Shown here piece by piece: positions 44,246 to 53,270 of a stretch of 64,000 nucleotides of DNA (position 1 is the first letter of the stretch; every line of letters begins with the position of its first letter). Origin of the DNA: Algimonas arctica. Its GTDB lineage: Bacteria; Pseudomonadota; Alphaproteobacteria; Caulobacterales; Maricaulaceae. A model generated the notes under the pieces. The model saw nothing but the letters and a program-made list of their open reading frames with translations, did not search any database and had not been told where the DNA came from. A program made the position numbers and the translations under genes. The stretch lies in the NCBI RefSeq assembly GCF_014652695.1, contig NZ_BMZH01000003.1:98501-162500 (forward strand), given 5' to 3'.

Positions 44246-45436
44246 TTACGCGCTCATATCATTGAACACAGCGCGGAGCTTATCCATCGCTTCGCGCATT
44301 TCGGTTTCGCCAATGATAAGCGGTGGCGCCATACGCAGGACATTGTCGCCCGCTGTGCCGACCATGAGTTTATGCGCCAGCGCGCCGTTTTTCGCGACAA
44401 GGTTGTCGCCGTCGACCTTCATCTTGAGGCCAACAAGCAGGCCTTTGCCGCGCACGTCTTCGATCAGGTCTGGGAACTCATCCTTGAGGCCCGCCAACGA
44501 CTGGCGGAACTTGTTAGAAATGTCGCGCACATGTTCAAGAAACGCTGGGTCGCTGATCCGGTCAAACACGGCGATTCCGGCCGCCATAGCGAGCGGATTG
44601 CCGCCATAGGTCGTGCCGTGTGTGCCGGGAACCATGTGCTTGGCAGCCTCTTCACTCGCGATGACAGCGCCGAGCGGAAAACCGCCGCCAACGCCTTTGG
44701 CCACGGCCATAATATCCGGCTGTCCGCCCTCGACCCATTGATGCGCCCAGAGCTGGCCCGTCCGGCCTGCGCCGCATTGGACTTCATCATAAATCAACAT
44801 CAGATCATTTTCGTCGCACAACTCGCGCAGGCCGCGCAGGCATTCAGGTGGCAAGGCGCGCACACCGCCTTCACCCTGCACAGGTTCAACGAGGATCGCG
44901 GCCGTTGTCGGACCGACCGCCTCTTTTAACGCCTCATGGTCGCCGAACGGCAGATTGATAAAGCCCGGCAAACGGGGGCCGAAACCTTCAAGATATTTCG
45001 GGTTCCCCGCCGCGTTGATCGCCGCGAACGACCGCCCGTGAAAGGCCCCGCCAAAGCCGATAATATCGACCCGCTCTGGACGACCTTCGCCATATTGGTA
45101 TCGCCGCGCCGTTTTCATCGCCAATTCAAGCGACTCCGTGCCGGAGTTTTGGAAGAAAACTTTGTCCGCCCACGGCAGACTGTCGCAATAACGCTTGGAC
45201 AGATCGACCTGCCCCGGCACTTTGAACATGTTGGATAGATGCCAGACTTTGCCCATCTGTTCCGTAATCGCGTCCGCCACATCTTTAGGCGCATGACCCA
45301 ATGAATTGACCGCGATTCCGGCGATGAAGTCGAGATAGCATTCGCCGCTATCCGTGTAGAGATACGCCCCTTCGCCACGTTCAAACGTGATTTCAGGCGG
45401 GTTGTAACAATCGAAAAGGTGGTTGCCTTTGGCCAT
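44246..45436 (-). CDS. argD: Acetylornithine/succinyldiaminopimelate aminotransferase
   Basis: A 396-residue class III aminotransferase of the ArgD type. FFQNSGTESLELAMKTARRY, GGAFHGRSFAAINA and VEPVQGEGGV are the PLP-phosphate and ring-binding blocks, and MAVAKGVGGGFPLGAVI carries the Schiff-base Lys. It transfers an amino group from glutamate to N-acetylglutamate semialdehyde in arginine synthesis. In many alphaproteobacteria argD and argF are adjacent; here argF lies about 9 kb away on the same strand. A permease gene precedes it by 15 bases. Confidence 0.95.
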   Translation of the reverse strand: MAKGNHLFDCYNPPEITFERGEGAYLYTDSGECYLDFIAGIAVNSLGHAPKDVADAITEQMGKVWHLSNMFKVPGQVDLSKRYCDSLPWADKVFFQNSGTESLELAMKTARRYQYGEGRPERVDIIGFGGAFHGRSFAAINAAGNPKYLEGFGPRLPGFINLPFGDHEALKEAVGPTTAAILVEPVQGEGGVRALPPECLRGLRELCDENDLMLIYDEVQCGAGRTGQLWAHQWVEGGQPDIMAVAKGVGGGFPLGAVIASEEAAKHMVPGTHGTTYGGNPLAMAAGIAVFDRISDPAFLEHVRDISNKFRQSLAGLKDEFPDLIEDVRGKGLLVGLKMKVDGDNLVAKNGALAHKLMVGTAGDNVLRMAPPLIIGETEMREAMDKLRAVFNDMSA

Positions 45437-45451
45437 GGGTAACTCTTTGGC

Positions 45452-46273
45452 TTAGCTTTTAATCCGCCAGCCTGCGCGAAGCACCAGCCAGACAGTGAGG
45501 AAGAGAGCGATATTCAAGATTGCGATAAAGACAACCCCGACCATCAGATTGGCGTCGGCTTCACCCGTAAACCCATAGCGGAACCCGTCAATCAGGTAAA
45601 AGAGCGGGTTGCCCTTGATCAGGGTTTGGAAAAGGGGTGGGAGGACGTCGATTTTGTAGAATGTGCCGGACAGGAACGAGAGTGGCAATATGATGAACTG
45701 ATTCACGACAGCGAGTTGATCGAACTTCTCTGCCCAAACACCCGACAGCACACCGACCATCGACATCATGAAGGCCGCACTCAGTCCGAAATAAAGCACC
45801 GCCCATATGTGCGATGGGAGAAGCGGCGTGAAGAATGACAGCGCAGCCCCCGTCGCGAGAGCCACCAGTACACCGCGTGTGGCGGCCCCGCCGATCCAGC
45901 CCAAGGCCAATTCGATGGGCGACAAAGGCGGCGTCAACACATCGGTGATCGAGCCCATCATCTTCCCCGTCATAATCGAGGACGAGCTGTTTGCCGCCGC
46001 ATTATTCAAAATGCCTAACATCACTAACCCGGGGGCCAGGAACGCCATAAATTCGCTGGGGTCAGGACGGAGCGCCGCAAAGGCCAGAACAAAGACCGTC
46101 ATATACAGCAAATTGGAAATAATTGGCGCGAGCAGAGTTTGCGGCCCAACCCGCATGAAGCGTTTCACTTCTTTCTTATACAGGGTCGCCAATCCCATCC
46201 AATTGACGGGACCCAGATTGCGCACGATCGGGGGGGAGGAATCGAGAAGCGGTTTAGACATGGTGCGGCTCAT
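45452..46273 (-). CDS. ABC-2-type transport permease
   Basis: A 273-residue permease with six hydrophobic helices and the ABC-2 signature region near the end (LPLSFLSGTFYKIDVLPPLF, then LIKGNPLFYLIDGFRYGF), as in YadH/NodJ-type exporters. The N-terminus (LYKKEVKRFMRVGPQTLLAP) is the amphipathic elbow helix. It would form a dimeric channel that needs an ATPase subunit, but none is encoded nearby. ATG at 46273 is preferred; 46261 and a distant 46342 are possible. It precedes argD on the same strand by 15 bases. Confidence 0.88.
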   Translation of the reverse strand: MSRTMSKPLLDSSPPIVRNLGPVNWMGLATLYKKEVKRFMRVGPQTLLAPIISNLLYMTVFVLAFAALRPDPSEFMAFLAPGLVMLGILNNAAANSSSSIMTGKMMGSITDVLTPPLSPIELALGWIGGAATRGVLVALATGAALSFFTPLLPSHIWAVLYFGLSAAFMMSMVGVLSGVWAEKFDQLAVVNQFIILPLSFLSGTFYKIDVLPPLFQTLIKGNPLFYLIDGFRYGFTGEADANLMVGVVFIAILNIALFLTVWLVLRAGWRIKS

Positions 46274-46582
46274 ACGCCGCGCGCCTGTCGCTGTCCAACA
46301 TCCCCTACCAGCCCGACGTCGCAAACTGACATTGAACGGCACGTTTTCACGCGCTCTAAATGGCCACGGGACGGTGAGAGGCGTCAGATCGGGCCGTCAA
46401 GGGTCTATGAGCGAAGTTGTCTGTGGACGAGGGCATCACTACATATGGTTTCTTGTGGATAGGCTGACGTCTATATTTTGTGGTTTCCAATGCGCTTGCT
46501 ACAAGATTTGTGACATTAAGCACAAGATATGGTGTGTGAGCCTCGTTTCTACGACGTCCGCATCTATTAAAGGAGATCGTCC
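46274..46582. other. Divergent control region upstream of gcrA
   Basis: About 309 bases without a gene. It carries promoters for the permease (leftward) and for gcrA (rightward; AAAGGAG precedes its ATG). I saw no TTAA-N7-TTAA CtrA site and no GANTC site on reading, though a scan by eye can miss one. Confidence 0.5.
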
Positions 46583-47140
46583 ATGGCTTGGACCGAAGAC
46601 CGCGTCGAAACATTAAGCAAACTCTGGGCTGACGGCTTGTCCGCGTCACAGATCGCCAAGCAGCTGGGCGGCGTGACCCGCAATGCCGTGATCGGCAAAG
46701 TCCACCGACTCGGCCTGTCCGGTCGCGCAAAACCAAGCCGGCCGAAGCCTGCGAAAACGACAACAACAGCGGCCCGTCCAAAGGCGGCGCCGAAACCCGC
46801 GAAGGTAACGGCGAAAGCCGCAACCGTCGCTGAGGTCAAGGCAAAGGCGAAGACAACTGCACAGCTGCCCGCTACGATCGAACAACCCCCGTTAAAAGCC
46901 AAACCGCTTAAAGACGGCACATATGCGACGATCCTAACGATCACGGATCATATGTGTAAGTTCCCAATCGGCGACCCCAAAGCCGATGAATTCCGTTTTT
47001 GTGGTCGTAAGACCGACCCGGATGAGCCCTATTGCACACCGCATTCAATGGTCGCCTATCAGCCATCCCGTCGCCGTAATTCATCCGGCAAAATGATTAG
47101 CATTGGCCCCGCACCGACATCGCGTAAACGCCTGCGCTAA
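46583..47140 (+). CDS. gcrA: GcrA cell-cycle regulator
   Basis: A 185-residue GcrA. MAWTEDRVETLSKLWADGLS, then ASQIAKQLGGVTRNAVIGKV and HRLGLSGR, are the canonical DNA-binding domain. A Lys/Ala/Pro-rich linker (about 50-105) follows, then the C-terminal domain that contacts the sigma-70 subunit (MCKFPIGDPKADEFRFCGRK). GcrA binds RNA polymerase holoenzyme and activates promoters carrying the CcrM-methylated GANTC site. It is confined to alphaproteobacteria and is the best taxonomic marker in the window. Its own terminator follows. Confidence 0.97.
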   Translation: MAWTEDRVETLSKLWADGLSASQIAKQLGGVTRNAVIGKVHRLGLSGRAKPSRPKPAKTTTTAARPKAAPKPAKVTAKAATVAEVKAKAKTTAQLPATIEQPPLKAKPLKDGTYATILTITDHMCKFPIGDPKADEFRFCGRKTDPDEPYCTPHSMVAYQPSRRRNSSGKMISIGPAPTSRKRLR

Positions 47141-47164
47141 ACGGCCTCGCATTGATCACGATTT

Positions 47165-47194
47165 AAAGGCGCGCCTTGCCGGGCGCGCCTTTTC
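47165..47194 (+). terminator. Intrinsic terminator of gcrA
   Basis: AAGGCGCGCC and GGCGCGCCTT pair around TTGCCG and are followed by TTTTC. It lies within the 70 bases before the following kinase gene, which therefore has either read-through or a very short promoter region. Confidence 0.9.
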
Positions 47195-47209
47195 TATTAC
47201 AGCAGAGCT

Positions 47210-48619
47210 GTGCGCCGCTTTTTCTCTCGATCCCTGTCCGCGCGGTTGCTTCTGCTGACCGTTGGCTTCGTTCTGGCCGCAGAAACCTTGCTCTTTCTGC
47301 CGTCGATTGCTTTTTTCCGCCAAGAAGGTCTGGAAATGCGAGCCCGATCTGCCAGCCTGGTTGCCGAAGCCTTGATGAGCAATCAAGTCGGGGGGGACCC
47401 GTCCCGCGAAGCCTCCGCCATGCTTGCGCGGCAATTTATGATGCAAACCGACGCAGACTTTCTCGCCGCCTTCCAAGACGGTCAAACGCTACTCATTCTC
47501 GGTGAACCGCCACAGGCCAATATCATCGCGGTGGTGGATTTGCGAAACACGAGACGGTTTCCAGACTTTATCGCCACAACGATGGATTTCTTTGCCAATG
47601 GCGATGGCTATTTACGTATCATCGCGCCGTCCCCCATTGACGGGCAGGATCGTTTAGAACTCCTAGTGCCTTGCGCGGCGATTGGGGCAGAATTGCGCGC
47701 CTATGCCGGGCGCATATTACTGTTGAGCCTGTTGATTGCTATTTTTGTCGGCATTTTGATTTATCTGGCCATGCTCCGTTTGATCGTGCGCCCGGTTCGA
47801 GAACTCGCCAATGACATGACGGCCTTTCGCGAAGCGCCGGAACTGAGGCGACAGCTCAGCCCGGTCTTGGATCGAGGCGACGAAATCGGGCAATTGCAGC
47901 GCGAATTTCACGAGATGAAACAGAGCTTACGGTCTTCGTTTCGCCAACGGGAACGGTTGGCGTCGTTGGGCCTCTCCGTCACCAAGATTAATCACGATCT
48001 CCGCAATGTTCTGTCGACCGCGCTGCTTATGGCGGACCGCCTATCCATGAATGCGGACCCGGCCTTATCGGAAATGGGCGAACGGCTCGCGCGCACGGTC
48101 GAGCGCGGGGTTGGGCTGACCGAAGAAGTGCTCGAATATTCATCTGCCCGCGAACCTGAGCCTGTGCTGGAAACCGTGCAGCTGGGCCGGATTGTCGCGG
48201 ATGTACAAATGGATATGCGAACGGCTTTTCCCCGGGTTTGGGTCGCCAATCAGATCGGGCATGATGTGCGCATCACGGCGGACCCCGAACAACTGCAGCG
48301 CATCCTGTCAAATCTGTTGCGAAATGCCGCGCAAGCGATGGACGGCCAAGACAAGCCCAAAATTGAAGTGGCGGCCGACATCGTCGCCGACACCGTCATA
48401 GTGCAAATCGGGGATAATGGTCCGGGACTGCCTGATTATGTCGAAGACCGGCTGTTTCTGCCATTCACGCGCGGAAACAGCGACAGCAGCACCGGGCTTG
48501 GCCTCTCCATTTCCAAAGAACTGGCGGAAAAGATGGGCGGGTCATTGGAACTGCTCGACACCGGACCAGACGGCACGACCTTTATTCTCGGCCTGCCCCG
48601 CGCCTATATTCAGGCCTAG
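47210..48619 (+). CDS. Membrane sensor histidine kinase
   Basis: A 469-residue kinase with helices at about 10-32 and 168-190 around a periplasmic sensor domain without recognised family. HAMP (about 190-245) follows, then a HisKA-type dimerisation region with KINHDLRNVLSTALL (His262), and an ATPase with DNGPGLPDY and STGLGLSISKELAEKMGG. GTG start. No response regulator is adjacent, so it is an orphan kinase. It follows gcrA and its terminator closely; a link to cell-cycle control is possible but only positional. Confidence 0.93.
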   Translation: MRRFFSRSLSARLLLLTVGFVLAAETLLFLPSIAFFRQEGLEMRARSASLVAEALMSNQVGGDPSREASAMLARQFMMQTDADFLAAFQDGQTLLILGEPPQANIIAVVDLRNTRRFPDFIATTMDFFANGDGYLRIIAPSPIDGQDRLELLVPCAAIGAELRAYAGRILLLSLLIAIFVGILIYLAMLRLIVRPVRELANDMTAFREAPELRRQLSPVLDRGDEIGQLQREFHEMKQSLRSSFRQRERLASLGLSVTKINHDLRNVLSTALLMADRLSMNADPALSEMGERLARTVERGVGLTEEVLEYSSAREPEPVLETVQLGRIVADVQMDMRTAFPRVWVANQIGHDVRITADPEQLQRILSNLLRNAAQAMDGQDKPKIEVAADIVADTVIVQIGDNGPGLPDYVEDRLFLPFTRGNSDSSTGLGLSISKELAEKMGGSLELLDTGPDGTTFILGLPRAYIQA

Positions 48620-48626
48620 TCGCTCC

Positions 48627-48679
48627 CGATCATGGCGCCTTCGCGCCTTATTTTACTGCGATCACGGCGCCTTCGCGCC
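48627..48679. repeat. 21-bp tandem-type duplication across the 3' ends of kinase and ggt
   Basis: The 21-base unit CGATCATGGCGCCTTCGCGCC (one internal mismatch between copies) occurs at 48627-48647 and 48659-48679, 32 bases apart. Each unit contains the hairpin GGCGC-CTTC-GCGCC. The left copy followed by TTATTTT forms the kinase terminator; the right copy encodes part of the last codons of ggt. Confidence 0.75.
48634..48655 (+). terminator. Terminator of the sensor kinase gene
   Basis: GGCGC / GCGCC stem with loop CTTC followed by TTATTTT on the plus strand. It is formed by the left copy of the duplication described here and overlaps the stop codon of the opposing ggt gene. Confidence 0.7.
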
Positions 48680-50432
48680 GGGGGTCCGCACCGCCATCCA
48701 ACGTGCCATCCGGCAACAAACGAATAATATGCAGACCACTAATTTCGCCGCGGGACCGAACAACATCGTGACCCAGCGTTTCCAAACCCTCAATAATATC
48801 TGAGCTCAGACCAAATTCTTGGGCCGGTCCGGCGCGTTGGACTTCATCCGTGTCTTCTTCGGGCAGATCCTTAGCTTCCAACCGAACCGTTCCATTGCGG
48901 GCGATAACATTGGGCAATTCAATCGCGGCTTGCGGGTCGAGACCCCAATCAATCATCCCGACAATGGACTTGGCGGTATAGGCAAGGATGGCATTGCCGC
49001 CAGGCGATCCCGTCGTGAAGGCCAGCGAGCCATCCGGGTTGAACACAATATGCGGCGCCATTGAGGAGCGCGGGCGTTTCCCCGGTTGCACACGGTTCGC
49101 CACGGCACGGCCCTGACCATCAACGGGTCTGAAAGAAAAATCTGTCAGCTCATTATTGAGCATGAACCCCCCGACCATCCGTTGTGAGCCGAACGGGGCC
49201 TCGACGGTCGTCGTCATCGACACGACTAATCCGGTCTTGTCGACGACGGTGAAATGCGATGTGCCCGGCACTTCGGCTGTAGCGTCGGTTCCCGCTGGAC
49301 CCAGATCTCCCGCCGGATAATCGGCCAGCACCGCCTTCGATTTAATCAGACCCGACCGCCCCGCCAGATATCCCTTGTCCAACATATCTTTGACGGGGAC
49401 GGAGACGAAATCTGGATCGCCAACATATTGATCGCGGTCAGCATAGGCGAGCTGGCTGGCTTCAATAAAATAGTGCCACCCTTCAATGGACGGGCCGACT
49501 TCCGCCATTTTAAACGGCTCCAGCAGTCCTAAAATCGCTTGCACGCCGACCCCGCCGGAGGATGGCGGTGGCGCGGAGCACAGTCGATAATCGCGGTAGG
49601 TTGAGCATAGCGCAGGCTTTTTAATCGGCTGATAATTCGCCATATCGGCCAAGGTGAGCGCGCCCGGCAGGGGCGCTTCGCGTGTTTTGTCGATAATAGA
49701 TTGCGCAATCGGGCCTTCGAGCAGCGCGCGCGGGCTTAATTGGATCGCGCGTAAACTGTCGGCATAAGCCGGATTATCCCGCACAAACCCCGCTGGCAGC
49801 GGCTGTGACGGATCACCGTTCACAAAGAAGTAGGCCCGGGCATTGTCATCCCGCGGCAACACGAGTTTCCCCATGCGAGCCACAAGGTCAGCCATGCGCG
49901 GACTGACGACAAATCCGTCTTCCGCTAACTCAATGGCCGGGTTCAAATTATCGGCCCATGGCAAGGTGCCGTAATCCGCATGCGCAAGACCGAGCATCGC
50001 AATGGCCCCGGGCGCGCCCGTGGACCGCCCTGAAGCGATACCATCAAAATACCGCAACGGCTGACCGTCTTCATTCAGGAATAAAGCCGAGGTCGCTGCG
50101 GACGGTGCGGTCTCGCGCCCGTCATAGGTCCACGTCGCATTCGTTTTGGGATCATGTAGCACCATAAACGCACCGCCGCCTAAGCCCGAACTTTGTGGCT
50201 CTACCAGCCCAAGGACGGTCTGTACGGCAACTGCGGCATCCACGGCCGATCCACCCGCTCGTAGCACCTCTGCACCCGCTTCAGCCGCATAGGGGTTGGC
50301 GGCGGCGACCATGCCCATTGACTGGCCCATAGTCTGGACAGGCGCTTCTTCGATAATGGGATCGCCGTCAGCAGCGGCCTGACAGGCCATCAGGAACAGA
50401 GTGGAGGAGAGGAGCAGGAGGCGGAATGTCAT
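48648..50432 (-). CDS. ggt: Gamma-glutamyltransferase (lipoprotein)
   Basis: A 594-residue Ggt precursor. MTFRLLLLSSTLFLMAC is a lipoprotein signal with Cys17, so the enzyme is probably anchored in the periplasm. The chain self-cleaves before the nucleophile Thr391 (GTSHFTVVD), giving the large and small subunits; APPPSSGGVGVQAI and GSPGGNAILAY form the substrate pocket. It hydrolyses or transfers the gamma-glutamyl group of glutathione. The start is the ATG at 50432; an in-frame upstream extension lacks a signal peptide. It may recycle glutathione used by the formaldehyde pathway elsewhere in this window. Confidence 0.95.
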   Translation of the reverse strand: MTFRLLLLSSTLFLMACQAAADGDPIIEEAPVQTMGQSMGMVAAANPYAAEAGAEVLRAGGSAVDAAVAVQTVLGLVEPQSSGLGGGAFMVLHDPKTNATWTYDGRETAPSAATSALFLNEDGQPLRYFDGIASGRSTGAPGAIAMLGLAHADYGTLPWADNLNPAIELAEDGFVVSPRMADLVARMGKLVLPRDDNARAYFFVNGDPSQPLPAGFVRDNPAYADSLRAIQLSPRALLEGPIAQSIIDKTREAPLPGALTLADMANYQPIKKPALCSTYRDYRLCSAPPPSSGGVGVQAILGLLEPFKMAEVGPSIEGWHYFIEASQLAYADRDQYVGDPDFVSVPVKDMLDKGYLAGRSGLIKSKAVLADYPAGDLGPAGTDATAEVPGTSHFTVVDKTGLVVSMTTTVEAPFGSQRMVGGFMLNNELTDFSFRPVDGQGRAVANRVQPGKRPRSSMAPHIVFNPDGSLAFTTGSPGGNAILAYTAKSIVGMIDWGLDPQAAIELPNVIARNGTVRLEAKDLPEEDTDEVQRAGPAQEFGLSSDIIEGLETLGHDVVRSRGEISGLHIIRLLPDGTLDGGADPRREGAVIAVK

Positions 50433-50700
50433 ACTCAAGCTTTGGCCCTTGGTGCGGACAGGCGCAAGAGGATCGATTGCAAGGCTGTGGTCACAACTGA
50501 CAATCTTGTAGATCGCGCGCGACTCACGGGCCAAACCGCCATTTCAGAGACAACGTGTCTGTTCGCCCTGACTCCCGCTATGATATTCTTCGACAAACGC
50601 CTTCATTATGAAATATTTTTCGACCTCACTATGAGTTGATCCAAACTTTCATAAAGTTTTCCCGTCTTCGCAGTCATACCCTGAGAAAAATAGGTCTTTT

Positions 50701-50931
50701 ATGAAAACTTTTACTGAGCATCCGGCGTCCGTGGGGGAAACGTATTTCCAGCACATGAGAACATCCTTTAGTTTCGGCATAAGAATGCTGGTCTCTGGTA
50801 TTGGGTGTTTTCTGCACGGTATTTTTCCGTTCCTCTGTGTAAAAACAGGCAGCAAAACCATTACCACCCTCCACGACCGGATGGTGACGCATCGCGATAA
50901 GCGTAAGCAACCGCGTGACCTTCGAACATAG
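50701..50931 (+). CDS. DUF6356 family small protein
   Basis: A 76-residue protein. FTEHPASVGETYFQHM, then SFGIRMLVSGIGCFLHGIFP, then HDRMVTHR closely follow the layout I recall for DUF6356 proteins, which have one central hydrophobic stretch and are of unknown function. The minus-strand frames over the same bases look random. An AGG lies before the ATG at usable spacing. It precedes the YeiH-type exporter gene by about 65 bases on the same strand. Confidence 0.75.
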   Translation: MKTFTEHPASVGETYFQHMRTSFSFGIRMLVSGIGCFLHGIFPFLCVKTGSKTITTLHDRMVTHRDKRKQPRDLRT

Positions 50932-50997
50932 CCTTTACCGCCGGCGGCATTACGCCTCGGAGTTGCAGCGATAACCCGCCCGCCTGCCTCACCGCCT

Positions 50998-52029
50998 GTG
51001 AGTCTCTCCCCAAGCCGTAAACAGTCGTTCTCGGGGCGGGACGCGCTCATCACCATATTGCCCGGCATTATGCTGGCCGTGATGATTGCCGCGATCAGCC
51101 TATTTATTGAGGCCCGCTTTGGCGGTCCCGTCATGCTGTATGCTTTGGTCATCGGCGCTTTGTTTAACCCGCTGGCCTCCAAACCTTATCTGGCAACAGG
51201 CCTTACAGTCTCCGCAGAGACTATTTTAAAAATAGGCGTCGCGCTTTTAGCCGTTAAAATCACCGTGATCGATGTGGCGAACCTCGGTTGGCAGGCGGCT
51301 GGTTTAGTTATCGCCTGCGTTCTGAGCACGCTGGTGCTTGGCGTCGCCATCGCCCGATTATTCGGTCTCAAAGTTGATCATTCCATCTTAACGGCCGGAT
51401 CAGTCGCCATTTGCGGGTCCTCTGCCGCGCTCGCGCTCGCCTCGGTGCTTCCGCAAAATAAAAAGACGGAGTGCAATACGATTGTGACGGTCATTGCCGT
51501 GACATCGCTCAGCACCCTCGCGATGGTGCTCTACCCAGTGATCACGACGCTGTTAGGTTTCTCGGATAGGCAATCCGGCCTCTTCATGGGCGTCTCAATT
51601 CACAATGTCGCGCAGGTCGTTGGCGCGGGATATATTGTGTCAGACCCCGCTGGCGACATCGCCACTATCGTCAAGCTTATGCGGGTCGCTTGCCTTGTGC
51701 CGGTCATCATCATTGTCAGTTTGATGTTCAAGCAAACAGGTAAGGGGGTCGCCAACACTAAAAAACCGCCGCTGCTCCCGCTATTTATGGTCGCGTTCAT
51801 TCTCATCATGCTGATCAACAGCGCCGGCTTTATTCCGACGCAGGTCAGTCAGGGTCTGAACATCCTATCCCAATGGGCGCTCGTCATCGCCGTCGCGGCC
51901 TTAGGCGTAAAAACCTCTGTCAAAGACATCGTCGGCGTAGGCATGAGGCCCTTGCTGGTCTTAGTGTCCCAATCCACAGTCCTCGCAATTTTCGCGCTGA
52001 TTGCGATTAGTGTGTTTATGGCGAGCTAG
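50998..52029 (+). CDS. YeiH/UPF0324-family putative sulfate exporter
   Basis: A 343-residue membrane protein with about ten helices. The family features GSVAICGSSAALALA and GVSIHNVAQVVGAGYIVS, which are reentrant or broken helices in two inverted repeats, are both present. Members are annotated as putative sulfate exporters, an assignment that rests on little direct evidence. The start is GTG without a strong ribosome binding site; no sulfur-metabolism gene is adjacent. Confidence 0.9.
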   Translation: MSLSPSRKQSFSGRDALITILPGIMLAVMIAAISLFIEARFGGPVMLYALVIGALFNPLASKPYLATGLTVSAETILKIGVALLAVKITVIDVANLGWQAAGLVIACVLSTLVLGVAIARLFGLKVDHSILTAGSVAICGSSAALALASVLPQNKKTECNTIVTVIAVTSLSTLAMVLYPVITTLLGFSDRQSGLFMGVSIHNVAQVVGAGYIVSDPAGDIATIVKLMRVACLVPVIIIVSLMFKQTGKGVANTKKPPLLPLFMVAFILIMLINSAGFIPTQVSQGLNILSQWALVIAVAALGVKTSVKDIVGVGMRPLLVLVSQSTVLAIFALIAISVFMAS

Positions 52030-52135
52030 TTTGCCTGAAGACGCAATGCCAAAGTACCGAGCCCTATCCACATGGCGATAGCGGACATGATGGGACGCGA
52101 CCGCCGGTCTCAGCCACATTGTCTTTGATCTCGCT

Positions 52136-53116
52136 TTAACGGCGCAGCAATGTCGATATCTGCGTGTGGGAAAACATCAGTTTCGCTTTCACCGCATCAG
52201 ATATGACGAACGGGTAGATGTCCGACATACCAATCGAGCGATTGACATGATTGAGTGACATTCCGTAGGCGGCGCCAACGCGGATCAGCGCTTCGCTATC
52301 CTTTTCCGTATAGGGGTTCAGGTCTATGTCCGATGTTTCGGACATATTGAGCCCCGTCGCCGTCGCGCTATCAATAATATCGGTGAGATGCAGCACATGC
52401 GCCGTCGTTTCAGCCCAATCCTCGTGCGGATGACTGGAAGCGTATTTTGTGATGTGATCGCGGGCCCATACGGGCGGCGGTCCGTTTTCATAATGCGCTT
52501 TTAAAGCCTCGCCATAATCGGCTGTTTCATCGCCAAATAAATTCCGAAACGAGTCTATAAAACCATCCGTTCGGCTTAACCTGACGAAGAGGAAATGTGC
52601 GATTTCATGGCGGAAGTGCGCCGTCATTGTTCTCAGCCGTTCGGACATATCCGTTTGCCGTTCAAGCCGGGTGACGGGGTCGCTTTCCTCAACATTGATC
52701 GTGATAAGACCCGCGTCATGCCCCATGATAATGGTCTTATCGCCAATGGCGGTGTGCTCGGCCAGAAGGTGAAACCGTGGACGTTCACCCGGATCTGTCG
52801 ACGTGAACCAACCCCACCGGGCCAAATTAGCCAGAACCCACCGTTTGGCCGCTTCAGCCTTTGACCAGAGGGTAATATTTTCTGTTCGGTAGGTGTCGGG
52901 AACAATGTCCGTCATCTCGCACGACCGGCAGAGGTCATCCTGCCCGTCCTCCTGAGCGATCCAGTTACAGGAAATTGTTTGGCGGTTTGCACACCCTTTT
53001 CCGTCTGTTTTTAAGACGTCAATGTCAGGGTCGTAGAAAAGCTCAGTGCCGCACACGCAGCGTAAATTATGAAAGAACGCTGTCCCGCCACAATGATTGC
53101 AAGTGTAAAGTCGCAT
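52136..53116 (-). CDS. Zinc-ribbon putative metallopeptidase
   Basis: A 326-residue cytoplasmic protein. Its N-terminus has a zinc ribbon (CNHCGG ... CVCG) and a further Cys cluster (CRSCEM). The catalytic block is HFRHEIAHFLFVRL (H-E-x-x-H), with a likely downstream ligand in DETADYGEAL or HPHEDWAETTAHVLH. The layout is that of the putative zinc-binding metallopeptidase family (formerly DUF2248), whose substrate is unknown. It is transcribed alone and convergent with the YeiH gene. Confidence 0.85.
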   Translation of the reverse strand: MRLYTCNHCGGTAFFHNLRCVCGTELFYDPDIDVLKTDGKGCANRQTISCNWIAQEDGQDDLCRSCEMTDIVPDTYRTENITLWSKAEAAKRWVLANLARWGWFTSTDPGERPRFHLLAEHTAIGDKTIIMGHDAGLITINVEESDPVTRLERQTDMSERLRTMTAHFRHEIAHFLFVRLSRTDGFIDSFRNLFGDETADYGEALKAHYENGPPPVWARDHITKYASSHPHEDWAETTAHVLHLTDIIDSATATGLNMSETSDIDLNPYTEKDSEALIRVGAAYGMSLNHVNRSIGMSDIYPFVISDAVKAKLMFSHTQISTLLRR

Positions 53117-53270
53117 CGGACCGCTCGCTTCTTTCTGAATCTATGACGCAATAATCGCCTTTAGACATAACGCCGGAGAGCGGAGAAAGTTCGACTGTTT
53201 TAATCGTTCAAACAGCCCATCAAAACAGCTTTCTACGCTACGCCCCAAATCGCCGACGGCGCACTGATCA

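Noticed and set aside
46274..46582. CtrA (TTAA-N7-TTAA) or GANTC control sites for gcrA
   Set aside because: None found on reading; the nearest TTAA pairs have wrong spacing.
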